Under the pieces are notes generated by a model that made no database searches, was not told the origin of the DNA, and worked only from the letters and a program-made list of their open reading frames with translations. Shown here one piece after another: positions 23,118 through 38,100 of a DNA stretch of 64,000 nucleotides; the stretch's first letter is position 1; each line of letters begins with the position of its first letter. Origin of the DNA: Sacculina carcini. Its lineage: Eukaryota; Arthropoda; Thecostraca; Sacculinidae. The position numbers and the translations under genes are program-made. The stretch is from assembly GCA_916048095.2 (NCBI GenBank), contig OU696594.1:6067281-6131280 (forward strand). The letters run 5' to 3'.

Positions 23118-26100
23118 GTGATTTTATACTGATAAATATATGTTTTTGTTTATTAAATAACATCAAGAGATAGTAAGGTTTTATCTATACAGGTAGTACT
23201 ATAGGCAACGTTGAGAATGGCAGGGACGTTGCTATTAATTGCCAAACTTTGTTAGTAGCAGAAATGTGGCAAATTAACATGCAGGCTAGACAATCACTCC
23301 AGATGCTGAGTGGGAATTTCAATAATTTATTTGCACTATTGAATGCATGTCAGCAATGCCATTTTAATTGGAACGTAATTGGAAATTACGTATGAAATTA
23401 CGTATTACGTATGGAATATGGTAATTGGAGCGATATATTGATATTGAAGCGCGTGTGGATTGACCGCTTCTTGTGGTCGTAAATTAAACTGCACATCACC
23501 TATGCTCGAACACAACTTCACAAATTAGCCAGTAGCGTGTGCTACACACGAACATACAATAGGAGTCACATTGACAATTGTATTTTTATAGTATTGTGTT
23601 ACCACAGATTATAATTAGGCTGACCTTTTGTTGCAAATGCAACTTTTTATCATAGAATCTGTTTGTCATAAGGAGCCAAAAAATATTGAACTGAGGTAGG
23701 TATTATGAACTGAGGTAGGAACTGAGGGAGGTAGGTAAGTTGCATTAAGTTATTAATGCAACTTTTTTCAACTTTTTGTTTTTAGCGCAACTTTTGCAAC
23801 CATTTTATTTTTAGGATCAACTATATAGATTTAGGGCAATTTTGAATTTTTATAACAATTGTTTCACACTATCAAGAAAAATATTCAATTGTAAAGGTGT
23901 ACATTGCAGCAAATGTTCATGTATTGTCAACATAAACTCGATAAACATGTATCTGGAAGGAGGGTGAACATTGTGTTCGTGTGTGGTGCTAGACATCCTG
24001 CGTGTGCATAGCACCGCATACGAGCACTCATATGTATATGTAGTGTGATTGTGTGCAGTGAGATAGTGTGTGTGAGAGATTGTCTACGTTGACTGAGATT
24101 GTGTGTGCGTGAACGTGTTAATGTGTCTATGTGTGATCGTGTACAGTTGAATTGCGTATTGCGTGCGAGAGTGTGTGAGCAAGTGTGTATAGTTGTGTAT
24201 AGCTGTGTGTGTATGCGTTTGGTGAATTGTCCATGCCCCGCGGCGGCGAGCGATTGACCGGCTCGCCGCTGATTGGTTGTTGCGGCGGGTGAGGACTGTG
24301 CGCGTGTGTGTGTTCGTGTGTGCTCCCGTGTGTCACGCTGTGAGCTAGGAGTCGTGTTTGATGTGTTTTCGGGAGTGGTGTGACGTCTTGTAGGCGCGCG
24401 TGGGACGGCGATGCCCACGCGCGCCTGTCTGTAAAATAATTTAGATTTTTGTTTGTTACAGTATTGACACAATTCAGACATATAACATATAATATAGACA
24501 TAAACTGTGATATAGACACGTGCATTTGTGCAATAGAATTAAACATTAATTTTTATAATTTTCGAGCAACCTTAGAGCAACTAGTTAGATCAACAACACT
24601 TAAATAAAATTACCGTATAATCAAATGAAGTTTTATCTGCAAAATCCATTTAGACCTTGGAACATTTAAGAAAATTAAAATCATGTGAGAATTTCAAATT
24701 ATATTGTATGTTTAAATGTCATTACCAGGCATCAGTGCTACAGACTCGTCAGACTAGATGAGCATGTGAAACTCACAATCGTAAAGCAACCGCGAATGCT
24801 CAAAATGCACTAAGAAGAAACAAAAACGTGAAACTCCCCAAGTGTTATGTTAAGGAGTGATTTCAGTGTTTAATTCGTATTACCATATTTAAAATTGATG
24901 ATATCTAGCGAACCATTGAGCTCAACTTATTAGCGCAAATATTTGCGATTTTTAGCGCTTCCAAATTGCCAGTGAGGTGACAGTTGAAGCTCGTGAAGCA
25001 TGCAATTCTAGCACAACCGCGAGTGTATTGTGGTAATAGTTATAGACTGTAAAACGTACAAATTTTCCTCACAAAAAGTGTTTTTCATATTTAAGTGATT
25101 TTCACTAACTTTTTACGGGTTTGAATTTAATTTATGCATAATTTTAGTTGCAATTTTTAGCGCAACTTATAATTTTAGCGCACCAAAAGGTTACCCTAAT
25201 TATAATAAAATAAATGTATGAGCAGACAGACGCGCGTAGGCTTCACCACTGCACGCGCGCCCATACCTCACTCCAGTATAAGACCTCAAACACATTCACG
25301 CTCACACCGTCACATACGGGAGCACACACACACACACACACACGGACAAATATACGCACAGCTATAAACACCGTGAACTACACGAGGTGCAGACGTCAAT
25401 CACACACGCACGCAGTGAAATACACACAGCGTTAACGCTAATTACGCACACACACACACACACACATACAAACACACACATACAAACATACACACAAACA
25501 TACACACACATACACACACACGTACATTCATATATACACACACATACACACACACGTACATTCATATATACATACACATACATACATACAAACATGCATA
25601 CATACAGACATACACACACATACATACACACGAACATTCACATATGCATACACATACATACATACAAACATACACACATATATATACAAACTTACACACA
25701 TACACATGTACATACACACACATACATACATACATACACGTACACACAAACACATACACAACATACATATCCACATATACACACATACACACACATACAT
25801 ACATACACACATATACATACACACACACGCAAACACATACACCTCCACCAGCACCTGTAAAGAACGCAGCATCATTAAGATGTTCTACGTTGTTACACAT
25901 TAATATGTTCTACGTTGTTACACATTAATATATTCTACGTTGTTACACATTAATATATTCTACGTTGTTACACATTAATATATTCTACGTTGTTACACAT
26001 TAATATGTTCTACGTTGTTACACATTAATATGTTCTACGTTGTTACACATTAATATATTCTACGTTGTTACACATTAAGATGTTCTACGTTGTTACACAT

Positions 26101-29100
26101 TAATATGTTCTACGTTGTTACACATTAATATATTCTACGTTGTTACACATTAATATATTCTACGTTGTTACACATTAATATATTCTACGTTGTTACACAT
26201 TAATATGTTCTACGTTGTTACACATTAATATATTCTACGTTGTTACACAATAATATGTTCTACGTTGTTACACATTAATATATTCTACGTTGTTACACAT
26301 TAATATGTTCTACGTTGTTACACATTAATATATTCTACGTTGTTACACATTAATATGTTCTACGTTGTTACACATTAATATATTCTACGTTGTTACACAT
26401 TAATATGTTCTACGTTGTTACACATTAATATGTTCTACGTTGTTACACAATAATATGTTCTACGTTGTTACACATTAATATGTTCTACGTTGTTACACAT
26501 TAATATGTTCTACGTTGTTACACATTAATATATTCTACGTTGTTACACATTAATATGTTCTACGTTGTTACACATTAATATATTCTACGTTGTTACACAT
26601 TAATATATTCTACGTTGTTACACATTAATATGTTCTACGTTGTTACACATTAATATGTTCTACGTTGTTACACATTAATATATTCTACGTTGTTACACAT
26701 TAATATATTCTACGTTGTTACACATTAATATGTTCTACGTTGTTACACATTAATATGTTCTACGTTGTTACACATTAATATATTCTACGTTGTTACACAT
26801 TAATATATTCTACGTTGTTACACATTAATATGTTCTACGTTGTTACACATTAATATGTTCTACGTTGTTACACATTAATATATTCTACGTTGTTACACAT
26901 TAATATGTTCTACGTTGTTACACATTAATATGTTCTACGTTGTTACACATTAATATATTCTACGTTGTTACACATTAATATGTTCTACGTTGTTACACAT
27001 TAATATATTCTACGTTGTTACACATTAATATGTTCTACGTTGTTACACATTAATATATTCTACGTTGTTACACATTAATATGTTCTACGTTGTTACACAT
27101 TAATATATCCTACGTTGTTACACATTAATATATTCTACGTTGTTACACATTAATATGTTCTACGTTGTTACACATTAATATGTTCTACGTTGTTACACAT
27201 TAATATGTTCTACGTTGTTACACATTAATATATTCTACGTTGTTACACATTAATATGTTCTACGTTGTTACACATTAATATATTCTACGTTGTTACACAT
27301 TAATATGTTCTACGTTGTTACACATTAATATATTCTACGTTGTTACACATTAATATGTTCTACGTTGTTACACATTAATATGTTCTACGTTGTTACACAT
27401 TAATATATTCTACGTTGTTACACATTAATATGTTCTACGTTGTTACACATTAATATATTCTACGTTGTTACACATTAATATGTTCTACGTTGTTACACAT
27501 TAATATATTCTACGTTGTTACACATTAATATGTTCTACGTTGTTACACATTAATATATCCTACGTTGTTACACATTAATATGTTCTACGTTGTTACACAT
27601 TAATATATTCTACGTTGTTACACATTAATATATTCTACGTTGTTACACATTAATATGTTCTACGTTGTTACACATTAATATATTCTACGTTGTTACACAT
27701 TAATATGTTCTACGTTGTTACACATTAATATATTCTACGTTGTTACACATTAATATATTCTACGTTGTTACACATTAATATATTCTACGTTGTTACACAT
27801 TAATATGTTCTACGTTGTTACACATTAATATGTTCTACGTTGTTACACATTAATATATTCTACGTTGTTACACATTAATATATTCTACGTTGTTACACAT
27901 TAATATATTCTACGTTGTTACACATTAATATGTTCTACGTTGTTACACATTAATATGTTCTACGTTGTTACACATTAATATATTCTACGTTGTTACACAT
28001 TAATATATTCTACGTTGTTACACATTAATATGTTCTACGTTGTTACACATTAATATGTTCTACGTTGTTACACATTAATATATTCTACGTTGTTACACAT
28101 TAATATGTTCTACGTTGTTACACATTAATATATTCTACGTTGTTACACATTAATATGTTCTACGTTGTTACACATTAATATATTCTACGTTGTTACACAT
28201 TAATATGTTCTACGTTGTTACACATTAATATATTCTACGTTGTTACACATTAATATATTCTACGTTGTTACACATTAATATGTTCTACGTTGTTACACAT
28301 TAATATATTCTACGTTGTTACACATTAATATATTCTACGTTGTTACACATTAATATGTTCTACGTTGTTACACATTAATATGTTCTACGTTGTTACACAT
28401 TAATATGTTCTACGTTGTTACACATTAATATGTTCTACGTTGTTACACATTAATATATTCTACGTTGTTACACATTAATATATTCTACGTTGTTACACAT
28501 TAATATGTTCTACGTTGTTACACATTAATATATTCTACGTTGTTACACATTAATATGTTCTACGTTGTTACACATTAATATGTTCTACGTTGTTACACAT
28601 TAATATGTTCTACGTTGTTACACATTAATATATTCTACGTTGTTACACATTAATATATTCTACGTTGTTACACATTAATATGTTCTACGTTGTTACACAT
28701 TAATATGTTCTACGTTGTTACACATTAATATATTCTACGTTGTTTGTACAGATTCAGTGATGGTGATTTTTTCGTTCTTCATGAAGGAGATTATGGGCTT
28801 CAACCTGGAAGCCGCGCTAGAGGTTCGTTCCTCACACACACACACACACACCCACACACACACACACACATACACACATACAAACACATACATACACACA
28901 AACACGTGTGTGTGTATGCACATACTTTTCATATTGTTCTTTAGTTTTAGTTCTTTAGTTGATTAGTTATCTCAAGATTGATTGGGTGCTGACTCATTGT
29001 ACATTTATACCAGTAGATTGTGTAGTGTTTAAGCAATGTATATTCATATCAGTAGATTGTGTAGTGTTTAAGCAATGTATATATATACCAGTAGATTATG

Positions 29101-32100
29101 TAATGTTTAAGCAATGTATATTTATACCAGTAGATTATGTAGTGTTTAAGTAATGTATATTTGATTTAATCGTGTAGTATTTTGTGTTTCATTCATCAAT
29201 GTGTTAGCCACACCAATAACTCGCTTCTCCAGACCATCTGCGCTTGTATTTTTCTATTTAGCTTGTTTGATTTTTGCTATTTGTTTGCAGTTGCCGTCCG
29301 GTCACGAGCCGATTCCTTATTTTGAGTTGTACCAGGAGCGCGTGACTTTTCTGCGCTTTTTCGGCTGCATGCGCGACAGGTTGCTCAAGTGCCGCTACAA
29401 TTCGTTCTCAATCACCGACCTCACTGCACCACGTGAGCTGCACCAGCCTGCCAAACTCACTAGTCTCCACTCGTCACTGATATCTGCCAAATATGCTAGC
29501 TAATTATCTCAAATTAGTCATTATTCATGTTTGTGTGGGTGTGTGTTTTGTGTTTGTGTCAGTATGTGTGTGTGTGTGTGTTTGATGTGTATGTGTCTGC
29601 GGTGTGTTTGTGTCTGCGGTGTGTGTGTGTGTGTGTTTGATGTGTACGAATCGTGTCTGCGGTGTGTTTGTGTGTGTCTGATGGATCACACGAATCTGAT
29701 CAATATTCTGAAAATTCTGGTCAAATCCGTGTGATCTAGTAATATAGCTATTATCTGTTATTCAATATGATCTATATTAATCAGTGTCTGCAAGTATGCG
29801 TGTATGATCCGTTATTCGTCCATATATAAGTCTTATTCCTGTCCTGTTTCTCTCTCTTTCAGTTTCCCATGTTTTTCACGTAATAAGTGTGTAGAAAATG
29901 CATGATACAGCTTATAACTGCATGATACAGCTTATAACTGCATGATACAGCTTATAACTGCATGATACAGCTTATAACTGCATGATACAGCTTATAACTG
30001 CATGATACAGCTTATAACTGCATGATACAGCTTATAACTGCATGATACAGCTTATAACTGCATGATGCGGCTTATAACTGCATGATGCAGTTATAAGCTG
30101 CATGCTACAAAATATAACTGCATGACACAGCTTATAACTGCATGATACAGCTTATAACTGCATGATACAGCTTATAACTGCATGATACAGCTTATAACTG
30201 CATGATACAGCTTATAACTGCATGATACAGCTTATAACTGCATGATACAGCTTATAACTGCATGATACAGCTTATAACTGCATGATACAGCTTATAACTG
30301 CATGATACAGCTTTTTGTGCAATACTAATAATAATTCACACACACACGTGTAATAGTGTTTATTACACGCACCAATGTGTATGTAATAGTGTCTATTACA
30401 CGCACCAATATGTATGTAATAGTGTCTATTACACGCACCAATGTGTATGTAATAGTGTCTATTACACGCACCAATATGTATGTAATAGTGTCTATTACAC
30501 GCACCAATATGTATGTAATAGTGTCTATTACACGCACCAATATATATGTAATAGTGTCTATTACACGCACCAATGTGTATGTAATAATGTCTATTACACG
30601 CACCAATGTGTATGTAATAGTGTCTATTACACGCACCAATATGTATGTAATAGACACTATTACACGCACCAATATGTATGTAATATTGTCTATTACACGC
30701 ACCAATATATATGTAATAGTGTCTATTACACGCACCAATATGTATGTAATAGACACTATTACACGCACCAATATGTATGTAATAGTGTCTATTACACGCA
30801 CCAATATGTATGTAATAGTGTCTATTACACGCACCAATGTGTATGTAATAGTGTCTATTACACGCACCAATATGTATGTAATAGTGTATATTACACGCAC
30901 CAATGTGTATGTAATAGTGTCTATTACACGCACCAATATGTATGTAATAGTGTCTATTACACGCACCAATATGTATGTAATAGTGTCTATTACACGCACC
31001 AATATGTATGTAATAGTGTCTATTACACGCACCAATGTGTATGTAATAGTGTCTATTACACGCACCAATATGTATGTAATTGTGTCTATTACACGCACCA
31101 ATATGTATGTAATAGACACTATTACACGCACCAATATGTATGCAATAGTGTCTATTACACGCACCAATATGTATGTAATAGTGTCTATTACACGCACCAA
31201 TATGTATGTAATAGTTTCTATTACACGCACCAATGTGTATGTAATAGTGTCTATTACACGCACCAATGTGTATGTAATAGTGTCTATTACACGCACCAAT
31301 ATGTATGTAATAGTGTCTATTACACGCACCAATATGTATGTAATAGTGTCTATTACACGCACCAATATGTATGTAATAGTGTCTATTACACGCACCAATG
31401 TGTATGTAATAGTGTCTATTACACGCACCAATATGTATGTAATTGTGTCTATTACACGCACCAATATGTATGTAATAGACACTATTACACGCACCAATAT
31501 GTATGCAATAGTGTCTATTACACGCACCAATATGTATGTAATAGTGTCTATTACACGCACCAATATGTATGTAATAGTGTCTATTACACGCACCAATATG
31601 TATGTAATAGTGTCTATTACACGCACCAATATGTATGTAATAGTGTCTATTACACGCACCAATATGTATGTAATAGTGTCTATTACACGCACCAATATGT
31701 ATGTAATAGTGTCTATTACACGCACCAATATGTATGTAATAGTGTCTATTACACGCACCAATATGTATGTAATAGTGTCTATTACACGCACCAATGTGTA
31801 TGTAATAGACACTATTACACGCATCAATGTGTATGTAATAGTGTCTATTACACGCACCAATATGTATGTAATAGTGCCTATTACACGCACCAATATGTAT
31901 GTAATAGTGTCTATTACACGCACCAATGTGTATGTAATAGTGTCTATTACACGCACCAATATGTATGTAATAGTGTCTATTACACGCACCAATATATATG
32001 TAATAGTGTCTATTACACGCACCAATATGTATGTAATAGTGTCTATTACACGCACCAATATGTATGTAATAGTTTCTATTACACGCACCAATATGTATGT

Positions 32101-35100
32101 AATAGTGTCTATTACACGCACCAATATGTATGTAATAGTTTCTATTACACGCACCAATATGTATGTAATAGTGTCTATTACACGCACCAATATGTATGCA
32201 ATAGTGTCTATTACACGCACCAATATGTATGTAATAGTGTCTATTACACGCACCAATATGTATGTAATAGTTTCTATTACACGCACCAATGTGTATGTAA
32301 TAGTGTCTATTACACGCACCAATGTGTATGTAATAGTGTCTATTACACGCACCAATATGTATGTAATAGTGTCTATTACACGCACCAATATGTATGTAAT
32401 AGTGTCTATTACACGCACCAATATGTATGTAATAGTGTCTATTACACGCACCAATATGTATGTAATAGTGTCTATTACACGCACCAATATGTATGTAATA
32501 GTGTCTATTACACGCACCAATATGTATGTAATAGTGTCTATTACACGCACCAATGTGTATGTAATAGTGTCTATTACACACATCAATGTGTATGTAATAG
32601 TGTCTATTACACGCACCAATGTGTATGTAATAGTGTCTATTACACGCACCAATATGTATGTAATAGTGTCTATTACACGCACCAATATGTATGTAATAGT
32701 GTCTATTACACGCACCAATATGTATGTAATAGTGTCTATTACACGCACCAATATGTATGTAATAGTGTCTATTACACGCACCAATATGTATGTAATAGTG
32801 TCTATTACACGCACCAATGTGTATGTAATAGTGTCTATTACACGCACCAATATGTATGTGTCTATTACACGCACCAATATGTATGTAATAGTGTCTATTA
32901 CACGCACCAATATGTATGTAATAGTGTCTATTACACGCACCAATATATATGTAATAGTGTCTATTACACGCACCAATGTGTATGTAATAATGTCTATTAC
33001 ACGCACCAATATTTATGTAATAGACACTATTACACGCACCAATATGTATGTAATAGACACTATTACACGCACCAATATGTATGTAATAGTGTCTATTACA
33101 CGCACCAATGTGTATGTAATAGTGTCTATTACACGCACCAATGTGTATGTAATAGTGTCTATTACACGCACCAATATGTATGTAATAGACACTATTACAC
33201 GCACCAATGTGTATGTAGTAGTGTCTATTACACGCACCAATATGTATGTAATAGTGTCTATTACACGCACCAATATATATGTAATAGTGTCTATTACACG
33301 CACCAATATGTATGTAATAGACACTATTACACGCACCAATATGTATGTAATAGTGTCTATTACACGCACCAATATGTATGTAATAGACACTATTACACGC
33401 ACCAATGTGTATGTAATAGTGCCTATTACACGCACCAATATGTATGTAATAGTGTCTATTACACGCACCAATATGTATGTAATAGTGTCTATTACACGCA
33501 CCAATATGTATGTAATGGTGTCTATTACACGCACCAATATATATGTAATAGTGTCTATTACACGCACCAATATGTATGTAATAGTGTCTATTACACGCAC
33601 CAATATGTATGTAATAGTGTCTATTACACGCACCAATATATATGTAATAGTGTCTATTACACGCACCAATATGTATGTAATAGTGTCTATTACACGCACC
33701 AATGTGTATGTAATAGTGTCTATTACACGCACCAATGTGTATGTAATAGTGTCTATTACACGCACCAATGTGTATGTAATAGTGTCTATTACACGCACCA
33801 ATATGTATGTAATAGACACTATTACACGCACCAATGTGTATGTAGTAGTGTCTATTACACGCACCAATATGTATGTAATAGTGTCTATTACACGCACCAA
33901 TATATATGTAATAGTGTCTATTACACGCACCAATATGTATGTAATAGACACTATTACACGCACCAATATGTATGTAATAGTGTCTATTACACGCACCAAT
34001 ATGTATGTAATAGACACTATTACACGCACCAATGTGTATGTAATAGTGCCTATTACACGCACCAATATGTATGTAATAGTGCCTATTACACGCACCAATA
34101 TGTATGTAATAGTGTCTATTACACGCACCAATGTGTATGTAATAGTGTCTATTACACGCACCAATATGTATGTAATAGTGTCTATTACACGCACCAATAT
34201 GTATGTAATAGTGTCTATTACACGCACCAATATGTATGTAATAGTGTCTATTACACGCACCAATATGTATGTAATAGTGTCTATTACACGCACCAATATG
34301 TATGTAATAGTGTCTATTACACGCACCAATATATATGTAATAGTGTCTATTACACGCACCAATATATATGTAATAGTGTCTATTACACGCACCAATATGT
34401 ATGTAATAGTGTCTATTACACGCACCAATGTGTATGTAATAGTGTCTATTACACGCACCAATATGTATGTAATAGTGTCTATTACACACATCAATGTGTA
34501 TGTAATAGTGTCTATTACACGCACCAATGTGTATGTAATAGACACTATTACACGCACCAATATGTATGTAATAGTGTCTATTACACGCACCAATGTGTAT
34601 GTAATAGACACTATTACACGCACCAATGTGTATGTAATAGACACTATTACACGCACCAATATGTATGTAATAGTGTCTATTACACGCACCAATATGTATG
34701 TAATAGTGTCTATTACACGCACCAATGTGTATGTAATAGTGTCTATTACACGCACCAATATGTATGTAATAGTGTCTATTACACGCACCAATATGTATGT
34801 AATAGTTTCTATTACACGCACCAATATGTATGTAATAGTGTCTATTACACGCACCAATATGTATGTAATAGTGTCTATTACACGCACCAATATGTATGTA
34901 ATAGTGTCTATTACACGCACCAATGTGTATGTAATAGACACTATTACACGCACCAATATGTATGTAATAGTGTCTATTACACGCACCAATGTGTATGTAA
35001 TAGACACTATTACACGCACCAATATGTATGTAATAGTGTCTATTACACGCACCAATATGTATGTAATAGTGTCTATTACACGCACCAATATGTATGTAAT

Positions 35101-38100
35101 AGTGTCTATTACACGCACCAATATGTATGCAATAGTGTCTATTACACGCACCAATGTGTATGTAATAGTGTCTATTACACGCACCAATGTGTATGTAATA
35201 GTGTCTATTACACGCACCAATATGTATGTAATAGTGTCTATTACACGCACCAATGTGTATGTAATAGTGTCTATTACACGCACCAATATATATGTAATAG
35301 TGTCTATTACACGCACCAATATGTATGTAATAGTGTCTATTACACGCACCAATATGTATGTAATAGTGTCTATTACACGCACCAATATGTATGTAATAGT
35401 GTCTATTACACGCACCAATGTGTATGTAATAGTGTCTATTACACGCACCAATGTGTATGTAATAGTGTCTATTACACGCACCAATATGTATGTAATAGAC
35501 ACTATTACACGCACCAATGTGTATGTAATAGTGTCTATTACACGCACCAATATGTATGTAATAGTGTCTATTACACGCACCAATATTTATGTAATAGACA
35601 CTATTACACGCACCAATATGTATGTAATAGACACTATTACACGCACCAATATGTATGTAATAGTGTCTATTACACGCACCAATGTGTATGTAATAGTGTC
35701 TATTACACGCACCAATGTGTATGTAATAGTGTCTATTACACGCACCAATATGTATGTAATAGACACTATTACACGCACCAATGTGTATGTAGTAGTGTCT
35801 ATTACACGCACCAATATGTATGTAATAGTGTCTATTACACGCACCAATATATATGTAATAGTGTCTATTACACGCACCAATATGTATGTAATAGACACTA
35901 TTACACGCACCAATATGTATGTAATAGTGTCTATTACACGCACCAATATGTATGTAATAGACACTATTACACGCACCAATGTGTATGTAATAGTGCCTAT
36001 TACACGCACCAATATGTATGTAATAGTGTCTATTACACGCACCAATATGTATGTAATAGTGTCTATTACACGCACCAATATGTATGTAATGGTGTCTATT
36101 ACACGCACCAATATATATGTAATAGTGTCTATTACACGCACCAATATGTATGTAATAGTGTCTATTACACGCACCAATATGTATGTAATAGTGTCTATTA
36201 CACGCACCAATATATATGTAATAGTGTCTATTACACGCACCAATATGTATGTAATAGTTTCTATTACACGCACCAATATGTATGTAATAGTGTCTATTAC
36301 ACGCACCAATATGTATGTAATAGTGTCTATTACACGCACCAATATGTATGTAATAGTGTCTATTACACGCACCAATATGTATGTAATAGTGTCTATTACA
36401 CGCACCAATATATATGTAATAGTGTCTATTACACGCACCAATATGTATGTAATAGTGTCTATTACACTCCAGCAATAAATTTTCACTACAATATTCTTCA
36501 GACACACACACATTTGTATCTGTATCTTATTTCAGAACCCGAGCGACTTCGTCGGCAATTGTCGGCTCTGATTAATTTTGCGCGTTTCTACCACAAGATC
36601 AACGAGGATTTCGCCGACAACGTGGTGCAACAGTGCTTGCAAAACGAGCAAGAACTCAGCAGGTGTCTTTCTCTCGCTCTCCTGCCGTCTCTGTGTGTAT
36701 CAGTGTGTGTATCAGTGTGTGTATCAGTGTGTATCAGTGTGTATCAGTGTGTGTATCAGTGTGTGTATCAGTGTGTGTATCAGTGTGTATCAGTGTGTAT
36801 CAGTGTGTATCAGTGTGTATCAGAGTGTATCAGTGTGTATCAGTGTGTATCAGTGTGTATCAGTGTGTATCAGTGTGTATCAGTGTGTGTATCAGTGTGT
36901 GTATCAGTGTGTGTATCAGTGTGTATCAGTGTGTATCAGTGTGTGTATGAGTGTGTATCAGTGTGTATCAGTGTGTGTATCAGTGTGTGTTAGTGTATCA
37001 GTGTGTGTATCAGTGTGTGTATCAGTGTGTGTATCAGTGTGTATATCAGTGTGTATATCAGTGTGTATATCAGTGTGTATATCAGTGTGTATATCAGTGG
37101 GTATCAGAGTGTGTATCAGTGTGTGTATCAGTGTGTATCAGTGTGTGTATCAGTGTGTATCAGTGTGTGTATCAGTGTGTGTATCAGTGTGTATCAGTGT
37201 GTGTTAGTGTATCAGTGTGTATCAGTGTGTGTATCAGTGTATCAGTGTGTGTCAGTGTATCAGTGTGTGTATCAGTGTGTGTCAGTGTGTATCAGTGTGT
37301 GTATCAGTGTGTGTATCAGTGTGTGTATCAGTGTGTGCATAAGTGTGTGTATCAGATTGTGTATCAGTGTGTGTATCAGTGTGTGTATCAGTGTGTGTAT
37401 CAGTGTGTGTATCAGAGTGTGTATCAGAGTGTGTATCAGTGTGTGTATCAGTGTGTGTATCAGTGTGTGTATCAGTGTGTGTATCAGTGTGTATCAGTGT
37501 GTATCAGTGTGTATCAGTTTTTTTGTGACAAAAACGAATATATTTACAAAATATGTACACATTTTAACAGCACTACAATTCAATGGAGGCGGCGTTGCCA
37601 CGAATGACGGCCAGGCTTATTCGCTGCCGAAGCCAGGCCGTCTCTCGCGGCTCCCCTGAACGCTCCCTAATTCTTCCACCCAGGAGCTTGACGAAGTCGT
37701 CCAGGGGCGCCCCCATCACGCCGGTGGTCTCGATAGCCAGCGGCACGAAATCGTACCGCTGACACAGTTCTGCGTAGCGCCGCCGCTTTCGGTCTTCCGC
37801 CGCCCGCGCTGCTGCCCCGGGAGTGACCGCGCCGTCCAGCAGATGTGTGTCACAGAATGTGTTCACGCAGGTAACGTCCCAGAGCAGCGACTTCCCGTGC
37901 CGCACCGGGAACACGGTGATTCCGTCCGGTCGGCGGCCGTCGCCGCGGTCCAGGCCTCGTGGCTCCAGCACCGCGGCGATTCCTGCCGACGCCAAACTGC
38001 GGCGAATGATGTTGTTCAGTGCCGTGTGGCGTGGCAGGCGGCCAGCATTGCGACTGCAGGAGAGGCTATGGTGGCCCCACCTGTCAGTTGTGGCACCGCA

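Noticed and set aside
25866..28743. CRISPR array
   Set aside because: Units are contiguous with no unique spacers, and the context is a eukaryotic intron.
30272..36511. Giant open frames as a silk-, mucin- or antifreeze-like repeat gene
   Set aside because: They are open on both strands, come from one stop-free 33-bp unit and lie wholly in a NUF2 intron with in-phase exons on both sides.
36514..37607. Ser-Val-Tyr-Gln-Cys repeat proteins
   Set aside because: They are frames of the GTGTATCA microsatellite downstream of NUF2 exon 4; only 36536-36662 is an exon.
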